Source: Juglans regia
Lineage: Eukaryota; Streptophyta; Magnoliopsida; Fagales; Juglandaceae
Assembly: GCF_001411555.2 (NCBI RefSeq)
Contig: NC_049903.1
Coordinates: forward strand, 22,349,098 to 22,413,097
Reading direction: 5' to 3'
Length of the DNA stretch: 64,000 nucleotides
The position numbers were made by a program, and so were the translations under genes. Below the pieces are notes generated by a model. The model worked only from the letters and a program-made list of their open reading frames with translations, had not been told where the DNA came from and ran no database searches. Below are positions 22,655 through 33,361 of the stretch, one piece after another; position 1 is the stretch's first letter, and every line of letters starts with the position of its first letter.

Positions 22655-23128
22655 TGATATGAACCCGCGGGAATGAAATCCCTTGAACCCACAATCAATT
22701 TGAAAACTCCCCAAGAAAGCCAAAATCAAGTCAGTGGATGGAGAACCTAGACCCAATGAGAACTCGTTTCAAGAATCTAGATTATATGAAAATCTAGACC
22801 CGATGAAGAACCCATCTCATGAACCCAGATTAAAAAGGAGGAACGCCACAAAGGTTGTGATTTACCTTTGATAAGTTCAAAAGTTCAATTAAGAACAAGA
22901 GGAGATAAACTCAACTCACAATAAAAGAATTCATCAAATTTCATAAACTTCATAACATGAGGCAACAAAGTGTATTTAAACTAAAACCTAATTAAAACCC
23001 TAGCCAAAATAATGCCCCATCTTCCAAAAATACCCCTGAGTGAACAGTGCAGCGGCTACTGTACGGAGCTACCGTACTCGGGTACAGTAACCCTAACCCT
23101 AGTTTAATAAAATAATAACTTTCCCAAC
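22655..23128 (-). repeat. Partial LTR-B, minus strand
   Basis: Begins TGATATGAACCCGCGGG, which is the 3' end of an LTR-B reversed, and runs to CTTTCCCAACAT. It then switches abruptly to plus-strand array sequence. No matching TSD was found. Confidence 0.8.
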
Positions 23129-23447
23129 ATTGACGTATTGCATGAACATTCGTTGGAGTATCATTTTCCATACATTGACGTGTTGCATGAACGTTTGCGG
23201 GAGTATCATTTGCATTTCATTGAGTTTGCATATAATTGGAATGGTCATTCTGGTGAAAATAAGATTTCAGACATGTTGCATGAACGTTTATAGGAGTATC
23301 ATTTGCCATTCATTGACTTGTTGCATAAACGTTTGCAGGAGTATCATTTGCCATTCATTAAGTTTGCATTTTGGAGTGGTCATTTTGGTTCGAGGAAGAC
23401 TTTAGATGTGCTTCATGAACATTTGTGGGAGTATTGTTTGCCATTCA
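23129..23447 (+). repeat. 45-bp array fragment of a B element
   Basis: In-frame units (LTCCMNVCGSIICISLS in one frame; LHERLREYHLHFIEFAYNW in the coding frame) without any flanking pol sequence on the left. It ends fused to the last ~60 bases of an LTR-B. Confidence 0.8.
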
Positions 23448-23507
23448 TTGGGGAGTTTTCAAATTGATTGTGGGTTCAAGGGAATTCATTCCCACAGGTT
23501 CATATCA
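23448..23507 (+). repeat. 3' tip of an LTR-B fused to array sequence
   Basis: Only GGGGAGTTTTCAAATTGATT to GGTTCATATCA is present, preceded by array codons and followed by a normal PBS and leader. Compare the similar chimera at 56565-56642. Confidence 0.85.
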
Positions 23508-23509
23508 TT

Positions 23510-23522
23510 TGGTATTCAGAGC
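23510..23522 (+). other. Primer binding site of the 23508-27021 B-beta element
   Basis: TGGTATTCAGAGC, two bases after the LTR tip, with the family-B extra T. Confidence 0.85.
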
Positions 23523-24330
23523 AAGGTTTCCAATCAGGTCTGATTCTATCTTTTAATTCTAGCATCCTTAAATTTCATTCTAGGGCTTCATTATTCTAGG
23601 GTTGCCAAAAAAAAAAAAAAATAGAAACAAAAAGTAGGCTGCCGAAATTCTTAGGGTTTTGGGTTTGGCTGAAATTTGCATCACCTAGGGTTTAGAAATT
23701 CTAGGGTTTCCTGCAACTCTAAGTTTGTCAATTGCTTGGAGTGTCTTTCCATTGATTCTCTTCTACGTGATTGTCCATGCTTGTGTGTTTGAATTCAATT
23801 GCTTGGTTTTCAAAATTGAATATTGCTGTTTGTGGATGAATTAGAGAAAAGAAAAGAAAGGAAAGGAAAAGAAAAGAAAAGAAAATTTGAGAAAAAAAAA
23901 AAAAGAAAGAAGATGAAGAAAAGAGAAGGTAGCATATTCAAAGTTGCTACGTGGTTACAACAAAGAGAAAGAAAGAAATTTGTTGATTAAACCTTATCAT
24001 AGGAGCTTAATACATCTTTCTAGTTGGTATCTTGTATTATAATTACTATTTCCCTCGTATAAATTCCTTGAGTCTCGTGTCATTTTATTCATTCCTTGTT
24101 TTATTATTACTGGTTGGAATAATACAAGGTTGTATTGTCTTGATTTAGTTCAACTAGTTCTTAAAGAACTTGAGCGGGAAAACTATTGAGGTAAAAGGCA
24201 AGAGAGTGTGAGACTATTATCGGGAAAAAGCCATTAAGAGTGAAACACGAGTGGAGTGCCATTATTCGAGTTTAAACACGTAAGAGAGTGCGTGAGGTTT
24301 TCCACTAACATTGTTTTTGTGCAGCATATT
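23523..24330 (+). other. Leader of the B-beta element
   Basis: Same order of blocks as in B1: a CTAGGGTTTC-rich start, GAAAAG repeats at about 23845-23920, GTAGCATATTCAAAGTTGC, then TTCGAGTTTAAACACGTAAG. No coding sequence. Confidence 0.7.
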
Positions 24331-25465
24331 ATGATGTCTAGTAAAAGTGACTTTTCACCAAAGGGGATGGCAGATAACTCATCCTCTGTGTTGCAAGCCA
24401 TGCAACAACAGTTTGAGTGGTTGAACTTGGTGTTAGGTGAAGTGAGGGAAAGTATGGATAATCAAGAAGCAATGATTATAAATCTGTAAGGTGAGAGAGA
24501 TAGGAGGCATGGAGGAGGCCTTAGGGCAAACTCAGGGGGTCGAGATAGAGTAGATAAGAACCTTGGGAGCATCAAAATGAAAATACCTTCATTCCAAGGT
24601 AGAACTGACCCTGAAGTTTATTTAGAGTGGGAGAAAAGAATAGAGTTGGTGTTTGATTGTCATAATTACTCTAAGGAGAAGAAGGTGAAGTTGGCTGTAA
24701 TTGAGTTCAGTGATTATGCGATTATTTGGTGGGATCAATTAGTATCCAATAGGAGGAGGAATCTTGAGAGACCTGTAGAAACATGGAGAGAGTTGAAAAC
24801 TATCATGAGGCGGAGATTTGTACCTAGCCACTACTATAGAGACCTCTACCAAAAACTATAAAATCTTACACAGGAGTCTAGGAGTGTAGAGCATTACCAT
24901 AAGGAGATAGAGGTGGTTATGATTCGGGCTAATGTAGTGGAGGATCAGGAGGCCACGATGACAAGATTTTTGAGTGGGTTGAATAGGGAGATAGCCAATG
25001 TAGTTGAGTTGCAACATTATGTGGAGGTAGAGGATATGGTGCACATGGCTGTGAAGGTGGAGATGCGGCTAAAAGGAAAGGGTACATCAAGGTATACTTT
25101 GGTTTCTAGTACTCCTTGGAAACCAAAGTGGGACAAAAATGTTCAAGTTGTTACAAAGGGGAAGACTGAACCACCTAAGGGAAATGATTTGGGTGAGGCT
25201 GAAACCTCAAGAAAAAGAGAGAATTAGTTGAAAAACAATTGTGAGGCCGAGAGTTCAAAAAAAGAGGAGAGTGAAAGAAAAACAGAGAGCGAAAAGAACA
25301 AAGAGAGTGAGAGGAAAAAAGAGAATGAAGCCGAAACATCAAAAGAAAGCGAGAGAGAAAAAGAAAATATAGAGGTGGTTAAGAGTCAAGAAAAAAGAGT
25401 GGAGCCATAAGAGGAAAAAGAAAGAGAGGTTGCAGAGAAAAACAGAAAGACAAAAGTGAGTTTTG
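24331..25465 (+). pseudogene. B-beta gag core and K/E/S linker (protease deleted)
   Basis: Two adjacent ATGs at 24331/24334. The N-terminal part has the Gln run ATG CAA CAA CAG and LVLGEVRESMDNQEAMI, then TAA at 24487 where other copies have CAA. The Gag core follows: MKIPSFQGRTDPEVYLEWEK, FDCHNYSKEKKVKLAVIEF, IIWWDQLVSNRRRN and RRRFVPSHYYRDLYQKL, which is the plant retrotransposon Gag family. A second TAA at 24859 again replaces CAA. The region continues through [20 protein letters not shown] and [14 protein letters not shown], and then passes straight into the K/E/S linker with TAG at 25225 and TAA near 25408. The CCHC zinc knuckle and the whole protease are absent, the opposite of the alpha form. 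Confidence 0.85.
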
Positions 25466-25918
25466 GGACTATCATTTGCCATTCAATGACGTGTTGCATG
25501 GACGTTTGTGGAAGTATCATTTTTCATTCATTGATGTGTTGCATGAACGTTTGTGGGAGAACCATTTGCCATTCATTGACGTATTACTTGAACGTTTGTG
25601 GAAACATCATTTGTCATTCATTAATGGGTTGCATGAACATTTGTGGAAGTATTACTTGCCATTCATTGAGTTTGCATATAATTGGAGTTGTCATTTTTGT
25701 TTAAGGAAAGATTTAGGTTTGTTTCATGAACGTTTGTGGGAGTATCATTTGCCATTCATTGAATTGTTACATGGACGTTTCCGGGAGTACCATTTGCCAA
25801 TCATTGAGTATGCATATTGGAGTGGTCATTTTGGTTCGAGGAACACTTTAGATGTGTTTCATGAACATTTGTGGGAGTATTGTTTACCATTCATTGAGTT
25901 TACATATTATTGGAGTGT
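25466..25918 (+). pseudogene. B-beta integrase remnant, array part (left of solo LTR)
   Basis: About eight in-frame 45-bp units (LHGRLWKYHFSFIDVLHER and variants) and two longer units with YWSGHFGSRNTLDVFHE. The reading frame runs unbroken into the inserted solo LTR to 26135, giving a 220-codon chimeric ORF. With the solo LTR removed, the frame resumes at 26761. Confidence 0.8.
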
Positions 25919-26755
25919 TGATAGGAACCAAGGTGGGCCTACTCTTAAAGATCCTTTGCAAGTTTCAGATGGGCCAATTACAAGATTAAGGGCCAAGAAG
26001 ATCAAGGAAGCAATGCAAGGATTGGTGCAATCCACTTGGGATGAAGCCAGCAAGAGCCCAACACTGAAGATGGATCTGAAAGAAGAAGATCCAGCTTGGA
26101 TCCACTTTATTCAAGCTGTGGAAGACATGACTTAGAGATACGGCCTATTGTTATTGGAGGCTTCTAATTTGGTTAAATGATTTATTTTATTAGTTTAGAA
26201 TAAGTGGGCTTGAAGATGCTTGGCTCACATGTCTTATTTCTTATGAACTATGTTTTTGGGAAGGCCTTGTATTTTGGCCAAGGGCTTATTTGGAAAGTTA
26301 CATTTTAGGAACTAGGGTTTCATCAATTTATTGTAGGGGTTACTGTAGCCGCGCGTACTATAGCCGGTACTGCTCATCAAGGGTAATTTTGGGTAAAAGG
26401 GGTTTTATTTTGGCTAGCGTTTTGATTAGGTTTGGGTTTAAAAACTCTTTGTAGCCTCATTTGAGAGATTAGACAATATTGAATTTTATTTGTGAGTTGA
26501 GTTTTCTCCTCTTGTTCTTGATTGAACTCTTGAACTTATCAAAGGTAAATCACAACCTTTGTGGCGTTCCTTATTTGTAATCTGCGTTCTTGAGACGGGT
26601 TCTTCAACGGGTCTAGATTTTGATATAATCTAGGTTCTTGCAACGAGTTCTCATTGGGTCTAGGTTCTCCATCCGTTGACTTGGTTTTGGCTTTCTTGGG
26701 GTGTTTTCAAATTGATTGTGGGTTCAAAGGATTCCTTTCCCGCGGGTTCATATCA
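25919..26755 (+). mobile_element. Solo LTR-B inserted in a B element, TSD AGTGT; carries an open pol tail
   Basis: 837 bp, starts TGATAGGAACCAAGG and ends GCGGGTTCATATCA, flanked by AGTGT at 25914-25918 and 26756-26760. The interrupted sequence TTGGAGTG/TTCATGCTAC is intact at 28090-28110, which confirms the insertion. From base 2 the LTR reads as 71 sense codons to TAG at 26133: DRNQGGPTLKDPLQVSDGPI, then TRLRAKKIKEAMQGLVQST and an acidic end. This is the tail of the pol polyprotein encoded inside the LTR, and the best preserved B example in the window. Confidence 0.92.
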
Positions 26756-26760
26756 AGTGT

Positions 26761-27109
26761 TCATGCTACTACTAAATTTTCACCATTTGAAATTGTTTAT
26801 GGAATTAATCCATTTACTACTTTTGATTTAACACCTTTACCTGTTGATGACAGGAGTAACTTGGATGGTCTTTTCCAAATTCTTGAACAAATTAATGAAA
26901 ATGAATATCTAATGGATCTTCCAAGTAACTATCTTGTTTCTACTATTTTCAATGTTACTAACCATTTTCCCTTTGATCCAGGTGGAGATTCGAGGTTGAA
27001 TCCTTTTGAAGAGAGGGGGAATGATGGGAACCAAGATGGGCCTAGTCTTAAAGATCATTTGCAACTTCCAGATGGGCCAAGAAGATCAAGGAGACAATGC
27101 AAGGATTGA
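26761..27109 (+). pseudogene. B-beta integrase C-terminus and pol tail (right of solo LTR)
   Basis: Continues the frame interrupted at 25918: [37 protein letters not shown], then NVTNHFPFDPGGDSRLNPFE and ERGNDG at the LTR boundary (27022). It runs on into the LTR as NQDGPSLKDHLQLPDGP before ending at 27109. This corresponds to the post-catalytic part of chromovirus integrase. Confidence 0.82.
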
Positions 27110-27610
27110 TGCAATCCACTTGGGACGAGTTTAGCAAGAGCCCAACATTCAAGATGGGGCTTGAAAGATGAAGATCCAGTTTTGATTCATTTGATCAGCT
27201 ATGGAAGAGGGCAACGACAAGACTTAAACGCTTTGGGCCCTTGAAGGATTTCAACTTATTGAATTCATTTAAAGAACTTATTTTATTAGTTTAGAATAAT
27301 TGAGTTTATTATAGGAAGCACTTAAGGGGGCCTATGCAAGGGTATGTTGGGAAATTTATTATTTTATTGAACTAGGGTTAGGTTTACTGTAGCCGAGTTA
27401 CTGTAGCGCGACACTGTTCATCTAGGGGCACTTTTGGAAGATGGGGGTTTATTTTGGGTAGGGTTTCATTAGGTTTTGCTTTAAATACTCTATGTAGCCT
27501 CATTCTAATCAGTTTATGAAGTTTATGATATTTGATGAATTTATTCATTGTGAGTTGAGTTTATCTCCTCTTGTTCTTAATTGAATTTTTGAACTTATCA
27601 AAGGTAAACC
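27022..27610 (+). repeat. LTR-B, 3' end deleted
   Basis: Starts TGATGGGAACCAAGATGGG. After CTTATCAAAGGTAAA it jumps into pol sequence AATGATGATGACTTTG, losing about 200 bases of LTR together with any PBS, leader, gag and linker. Confidence 0.85.
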
Positions 27611-28357
27611 ACCTAATGATGATGACTTTGATAGTGTGTATGGAACATGTGAGAAAGCATCTTTTGCTAAGTTCTATAAACTAGATTGGTACTTGTTTAG
27701 AAAGAATAGATTTTGTGTGCCTACTAGTTTTATGCGTAAGTTGCTTGTGTGTGATGGACATGCTGGTTTGTTGGGTAACCTTGGTGTAAGGAAGACTTTT
27801 GTTGTGTTGCATGAATGTTTGTGGGAATATCATTTGCCATTCAAAGACGTGTTGCATGAACGTTTGTGGAAGTATCATTTGTCATTCATTGATGTATTGC
27901 ATGAACATTTGTGGGAGTATCATTTGCCATACATTAACATGTTGCATGAACGTTTACGTAAGTATCATTTGCATTTCATTGAGTTTGCATATAATTGGAG
28001 TGGTCATTTTGATTCGAGGAAGACGTTAAATGTGCTTCATGAACATTTGTTGGAGTATTGTTTGCCATTCATTGAGTTTACATATAATTGGAGTGTTCAT
28101 GCTACTACTAAATTTTCACCAATTAAAATTGTTTGTATACTGAATCCATTTCCTCCTTCAGATTTAAAGTCTTTACAAGTTGATGATAGGAGTAGCTTGG
28201 ATGGACTATTCCAAATTCTTGAACAAATTAATGAAAATGCATATCTAACGGATCTTCCAGGTAAGTATCATGTTTCTACTATTTTGAATGTTACTAACCA
28301 TTTTCCCTTTGATCCAAGTGGAGATTCGAGGTCGAATCCTTTTGAGGAGAGGGAGAG
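27611..28357 (+). pseudogene. B pol remnant: integrase N-terminal stub, 45-bp array, integrase C-terminus
   Basis: Open from 27636 to the LTR and on to 28469. It encodes YGTCEKASFAKFYKLDWYLF, CVPTSFMRKLLVCDGHAGLL, about five array units (27800-27975), one long unit with FAYNWSGHFDSRKTLNVLHE, then HATTKFSPIKIVCILNP, LFQILEQINENAYLTDLPG and FPFDPSGDSRSNPFEERESD. One base is missing inside the LTR part (GATGCCCTAG for GATGGGCCTAG), so the pol tail is frameshifted. No catalytic integrase residues. Confidence 0.82.
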
Positions 28358-29148
28358 TGATGGGAACCAAGATGCCCTAGTCTCAAAGATCATTTCCAAC
28401 TTCCAGATGGGCCAAGAAGATCAAGGAGACAATGCAAAGATTGATGCAATCCACTTGGGACAAGTTTAGAAAGAGCCCAACATTCAAGATGGGGCTTGAA
28501 GGATGAAGATCCAGTTTTAATTCATTTGATCAGCTACTGAAGAGGGCAACGACAAGACTTAAAGGCTTTGGGCTCTTGAAGGGTTTCAATTATTTAATTC
28601 ATTTAAAGAACTTGTTCTATTAGTTTAGAATAATTGAGTTTATTATGAGAAGCACTTAAGGGGGCCTATGCATGGGCATGTTGGAAAAGTTATTATTTTA
28701 TTGAATTAGGGTTAGGGTTACTGTAGCTAAGTTACTGTAGCGCGGCACTGTTCATCTAGGGGCACTTTTGGAAGATGGGGGTTTATTTTGGCTAGGGTTT
28801 CATTAGGTTTTGCTTTAAATACTCTATGTAGTCTCATTCTAATCAGTTTATGAAGTTTATCATATTTGATGAATTTATTCATTGTGAGTTGAGTTTATCT
28901 CCTCTTGTTCTTAATTGAACTTTTGAACTTATCAAAGGTAAATCACAACCTTTGTAGCGTTCCTCCTGTGTAATTTGGGTTCTTGAGATGGGTTGTTCAA
29001 CGGGTCTAGATTTTCATATAATCTAGGTTCTTGAAACGAGTTCTCATCGGGTCTAGATTTTCCATCCTTGACTTGATTTTTGGCTTTCATGGAGAGTTTT
29101 CAATTTGATTGTGGGTTCAAGGGATTCTTTTCCCGCGGGTTCATATCA
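28358..29148 (+). repeat. LTR-B downstream of the 27611-28357 pol remnant
   Basis: Starts TGATGGGAACCAAGATGCCC in the pol frame and ends CCGCGGGTTCATATCA, 791 bp. It is followed by five bases TTGAA and then another LTR-B. Confidence 0.88.
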
Positions 29149-29153
29149 TTGAA

Positions 29154-29950
29154 TGATAGGAACCAAGATGGGCCTAGTCTTAAAGATCATTTGCAACTTC
29201 TAGATGGGCCAAGAAGATCAAGGAGACAATGCAAGGATTGATGCAATCTACTTGGGATAAGTTTAGCAAGAGCCCAACATTCAAGATGGGGCTTGAAGGA
29301 TGACGATCCAGTTTTAATTCCTTTGATTAGCTACGGAAGAGGGCAACGACAAGACTTAAAGGTTTTGAGCTCTTGAAGAGTTTCAACTTATTTAATTCAT
29401 TTAAAGAACTTATGTTATTAGTTTAGAATAATTGAGTTTATTATGGGAAGCACTTAAGGGGGCCTATGCAAGGGCATGTCGGGAAAGTTATTATTTTATT
29501 GAATTAGGGTTAGGGTTACTGTAGCTGAGTTACTGTAGCCTCGGTACTGTTCATCCAGGGGCACTTTTGGAAGATGGGGGTTTATTTTGGCTAGGGTTTC
29601 ATTAGGTTTTGCTTTAAATACTCTATGTAGTCTCATTCTAATCAGTTTATGAAGTTTATGATATTTGATGAATTTATTCATTATGAGTTGAGTTTTACTC
29701 CTCTTGTTCTTAATTGAACTTTTGAACTTATCAAAGGTAAATTACAACCTTTGTGGCGTTCCTCCTTTGTAATATGGGTTCTTGAGACGGGTTCTTCAAC
29801 AGGTCTAGATTTTCATATAATCTAGGTTCTTGAAACGAGTTCTCATCGAGTCTAGGTTCTCCTCCATCCATTGACTTGATTTTGGCTTTCTTGGGGAGTT
29901 TTCAAAATCACTGTGGGTTCAAGGGATTTCATTCCCGCGGGTTCATATCA
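29154..29950 (+). repeat. LTR-B in tandem with the preceding LTR
   Basis: Starts TGATAGGAACCAAGATGGG and ends CCGCGGGTTCATATCA, 797 bp. Left five bases TTGAA and right five TTCAT do not match, so there is no clean TSD. The right flank is family-E integrase on the minus strand. Confidence 0.88.
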
Positions 29951-30457
29951 TTCATGTAACCTAACAATTTCTTTGAAGAACAAATCAGCTATATGTGATG
30001 CATCATCAGTTTTTTGACATGCAATGAAGTGTGCCATCTTGGAAAATCTATCTACCAATGCAAAAACTGAATCTCTCCCCCTCTTAGTCCTAGGTAAACC
30101 TAAAATAAAATCTATAGAAATATCAGTCCAAGGTTCACTAGGTATTGGCAAAGGGGTGTGCAAACCATGGGGTTTCAACATCACGTTTCATATGATACAC
30201 TTCTCACAGATTCTTTCCACATCACGTTTCATATGAGGCAAAAAAAAATGTTCATGCAAAATTCCTAAAATCTTATCTACATCGAAATGACCCATCAAAC
30301 CACCACCATGAGCTTCTCTCACAAGCAATTCATGCAAAGAACACATTGGCACACAAAATTTATTTTCCCAAAACAAAAATCCATCATGCCTATAAAACTT
30401 ACCAAACGCCACTTTTTCACATGCATTGAACATATCACCAAAATCAGAATCTTGAGC
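29951..30457 (-). pseudogene. Family-E integrase fragment (zinc finger and start of core)
   Basis: Minus-strand reading gives [20 protein letters not shown], the zinc-binding region [20 protein letters not shown] to KRDVERICEKC, and the start of the catalytic core with [20 protein letters not shown] and [19 protein letters not shown]. It is cut by the LTR-B at 29950 and by LTR E1 at 30463. About 20 bases after CEKCII are rearranged near 30185, with GTTTCATATGA repeated. It has about half of a normal integrase. Confidence 0.85.
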
Positions 30458-30462
30458 ATACA

Positions 30463-31266
30463 TGATGCAAACCAATGAGCTGGACATGGTGATCATACGA
30501 GTGGGAATGGAGCTGAATTTGCACAAGACCCTTTGTCACTTCCTAGTGGCCCAATTACAAGACATAGAGCCAAACGTTTCAAGGAAGCACTAAATGGGCT
30601 AATCCAAGAGAATTGAACTGATTCTAAAAAGACCAAGATGGGCTCAAATAATATTCAAGACTTAGTCCATGTCTTCAAGGCAATTGAAGAGGCTAATTAG
30701 CACGTAGAAATATGATGAATGGTCTGACCATTAAAGGACGTAAATTTGTTAAGTTTCAAGAATATTAAATAGGTGAATGAACTTGATCTTGCCTGGGTAC
30801 GTGAAATACATTGAATTTAGTCATTTAGTCATTTTTGGCTGCCTCTAGAAGTCCAAGAGGCCTAAAAATCGTGGGACTTGTTATGTTAATATTTGTGTTG
30901 CTTTTAAAGCTGTAGTTATGAATTTTCCTATTATTGGAGGGTTGTTCCAAGTATATAGAGGGGTTATTTCAAGTTTTAATATCAGATTGGAATTTCAGTA
31001 GCTTATTGTCTTTGTGAGGTGTTGTGTTCCTCTTGGTTCTTCAAAGAACTCTTTGAACTTATCAAGTTAATCTTGTGGCGTTCAAGCTCCAAACTTATCA
31101 CCTTGATTCTGATTTCTTGGTGTGGCGTTTTCAATCTTTCGTAGTCTTGGTTTTCATCTAGTTGGGTGACTGGTCAAGGCTCAACAAATCTTGTCAATAC
31201 GATCTTGGGGTTCTAGGCCATCATTACTATCGGGTTTCATCACAATTGTTGGTGGAGTTCATATCA
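30463..31266 (+). repeat. 5' LTR of element E1
   Basis: Starts TGATGCAAACCAATGAGC and ends GTGGAGTTCATATCA, 804 bp. A TATA-like GTATATAGAG lies at 30951-30960. Its first codons are the pol tail, but GGA is changed to TGA at codon 5, unlike the open E2 copy. Left flank ATACA has no partner at the far end. Confidence 0.9.
30951..30960 (+). promoter_or_regulatory. TATA-like box of LTR E1
   Basis: GTATATAGAG. The same motif is at about 39216-39226 on the minus strand in LTR E2. Role as promoter is inferred from motif and position. Confidence 0.5.
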
Positions 31267-31269
31267 TTT

Positions 31270-31281
31270 TGGTATCAGAGC
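31270..31281 (+). other. Primer binding site of E1 (initiator Met tRNA)
   Basis: TGGTATCAGAGC, an exact complement of the plant initiator-Met tRNA 3' end, three bases after the LTR. Leader 31282-31654 follows without coding signal and ends with GAGTGAAACACATGAGGGAG, resembling the B leader end. Confidence 0.92.
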
Positions 31282-31654
31282 CAGGTTCTAAGATAAGTTT
31301 GTCTATCTTTTATTTTCGTTCTATTTCCTGTTCTTTGCTGTTAAAAAAAAATGATTCCAGTAAGAAAACTTCTTCCTTTCAATCTTGTATCTCACCTTAT
31401 TCAAGTACTTGAACTTTTGATGAGTTTTGGTTGTTTATTTTTGAATTGCTGCTGGATTATTTTGAATGAGTTTCTTGAAGTTCGATTAAGAACTAAAGAA
31501 GACACAGAAGAGTGGAAAAAGGCAAGAGTGTGTGAGACCATACGAGAGTAAAAGCCGTTTAGAGTGAAAACACGAGTGCAAGTGTATCAATTCTTGAGTG
31601 AAACACATGAGGGAGTGCCTGTGAGGATTCTAACTTTGTTTGAAGATTTTGAAC

Positions 31655-32730
31655 ATGTCTAATAATCAAGAAGAAGACACAACCGAAGAATTTCGACAAC
31701 CTCCAATTCCGAACCTCCAAATGCAAGCGATGTTAGGGGAGATGAGGCGTATGTTGAGGGCTGAATTAGAACCTATTCACGAAAGGTTGGACAGGGTAGA
31801 AGCGGAAACTCCTAGGGGCCAGCAACATGACATCCACAATAGGTAGCATGGTGGGCGTGGTCCGTGGCGGAATGTTGATGGAGAGGCAGAGTCGGAGGAG
31901 TTTGATGTGCAATATTTGAACCAAGGCAGGATTGAGCATGGGTATAGAAATAAAGAAAAGCTAGGATGGGTAGGCCTAGGAGGGATAACGATTTAGGAAA
32001 TATAAAGATTAAAATCCCATCTTTTCAAGGTAAAAATGATCCTGAAGTTTATTTGGAGTGGGAAACTAAAATAGAGATGGTTTTTGATTGTCACAACTAT
32101 TCAGAGATAAAGAAGGTTAAGTTGGCTGCAATTAAATTTACCGATTATGCCATTGTGTGGTGGGATCAATTACTGATTAATAGGAGGAGGAATAGAGAGC
32201 CACCCGTGGACACTTGGGAGGAAATGAAAAAGCGTTTTGTAACCAGCCACTATTATAGGGGATTGTATCAAAAATTGCATTGGTTAATTCAAGGATCTAA
32301 GAGTGTGGATGAGTATTATAAGGAGATGGAGGTAGCTATGATCCGGGCTAATGTAGAAGAGGACCGGGAAGCCACCATGGCTAGGTTTTTGCACGGTTTA
32401 AATCGTGAGATTGCGGATATAGTCGAGATGCAGCACTATGTTGAGTTGACGGATATGGTGCATCAAGCCATAAAGGTGGAGGAACAATTCAAACGAAAGG
32501 GATTGGCTAGGAGGGGACACCCTATGGCTACCACCAGCTCGTGGAAGACAACTCCAAAAAGAGATGAGCAGCAACAAAATAAGTCAAAATTTGAATCCTC
32601 TAAGAATGCCAACTTAAAGACCACCGCTACTTCAGGAACAATCGAGACTTCAAGTTCTAAAACACGTGATATTAAGTGTTTTAAATGTCAGGGGCGCGGA
32701 CATATAGCCAGCTAGTGTGTAAACAAGAGG
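31655..32730 (+). pseudogene. E1 gag (broken)
   Basis: ATG at 31655 (MSNNQEEDTTEEFRQPPIPN). The in-frame TTG at 31640 is less likely to be the start. The frame meets TAG at 31844 where E2 has CAG, then a 2-base gain near 31955 shifts it. From 31966 the Gag core is open: IKIPSFQGKNDPEVYLEWET, FDCHNYSEIKKVKLAAIKF, IVWWDQLLINRRRN, then TWEEMKKRFVTSHYYRGLYQ. E1 lacks four residues (MLMR) that E2 has before KRF. Near the end is the nucleic-acid-binding zinc knuckle CFKCQGRGHIAS. A TAG at 32713 replaces the CAG before its last Cys, so the CCHC knuckle is cut one codon early. The protein would form the virus-like particle. Confidence 0.9.
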
Positions 32731-33361
32731 GTGATGGTGATAAATGCCCAAGGAGAGCTTGAGTTAGAAAATGAGGAAGAAGTAGATAACGAAGATATGC
32801 CATCTATGGAGGATGCCGATAATGAGCAAAATGCTGTGGTTGGAGATTTCTTGGTTGCAAGGCGAGTTCTCAATGTGCAGGTTAAGGAGGAAGAAAGTAA
32901 CCGAAGGGAGAACTTGTTTCATACTTGGTGCATAGTAAATAACAAAGTTTACAATGTCAGTATCGATGGAGGGAGTTGCACAAATGTAGCCAGCACTTAT
33001 TTGGTGGAGAAATTTGCTTTAACTACCTTGAAACATCCTCAACCTTACCTGCTTCAGTGGCTGAATGAATGTGGGGAAATCAAGGTGACAAGACAAGTGT
33101 TGGTGGCATTATCCATTGGCAAATATGAGGATGAGGTGCTTTGTGATGTGGTTCCTATGCACGCATGCCATTTACTATTGGGAAGACCATGGCAGTATGA
33201 TCTGAGGGTTACTCATGATGGATTCACAAATAAGTATTCCTTCACTCTTAATAGACTCTTAATAGGCAACCTATTACTCTTGTGCCATTAAGTCCAAAAC
33301 AGGTCAGGGAGGACCAATTAAAGTTACAAAGTTCGAATGAAAAAAAAAAAAAGAAAAGGAA
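32731..33361 (+). pseudogene. E1 protease region (broken)
   Basis: In frame with the Gag core. It encodes an acidic spacer (ENEEEVDNEDMPSMEDADNE), then the retropepsin domain VNNKVYNVSIDGGSCTNVAS with catalytic Asp in the DGG form typical of this plant lineage (most retropepsins have DSG/DTG), and LCDVVPMHACHLLLGRPWQY with the second conserved protease block. An exact 11-bp tandem duplication of ACTCTTAATAG (33244-33254 and 33255-33265) shifts the frame right after FTLNR, so the polyprotein stops at 33291. A poly-A and K/E-rich linker follows. Confidence 0.9.

Noticed and set aside
25476..26135. 220-codon ORF as a new domesticated gene (array plus basic tail)
   Set aside because: The fusion arises from an in-frame solo LTR insertion in a dead element; no start or promoter is evident. 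Expression data could reopen this.
26654..27109. ORF starting in the LTR end and reading into integrase as a gene with its own promoter
   Set aside because: The first part is LTR sequence placed there by the solo LTR insertion (TSD AGTGT); the frame fusion is accidental.
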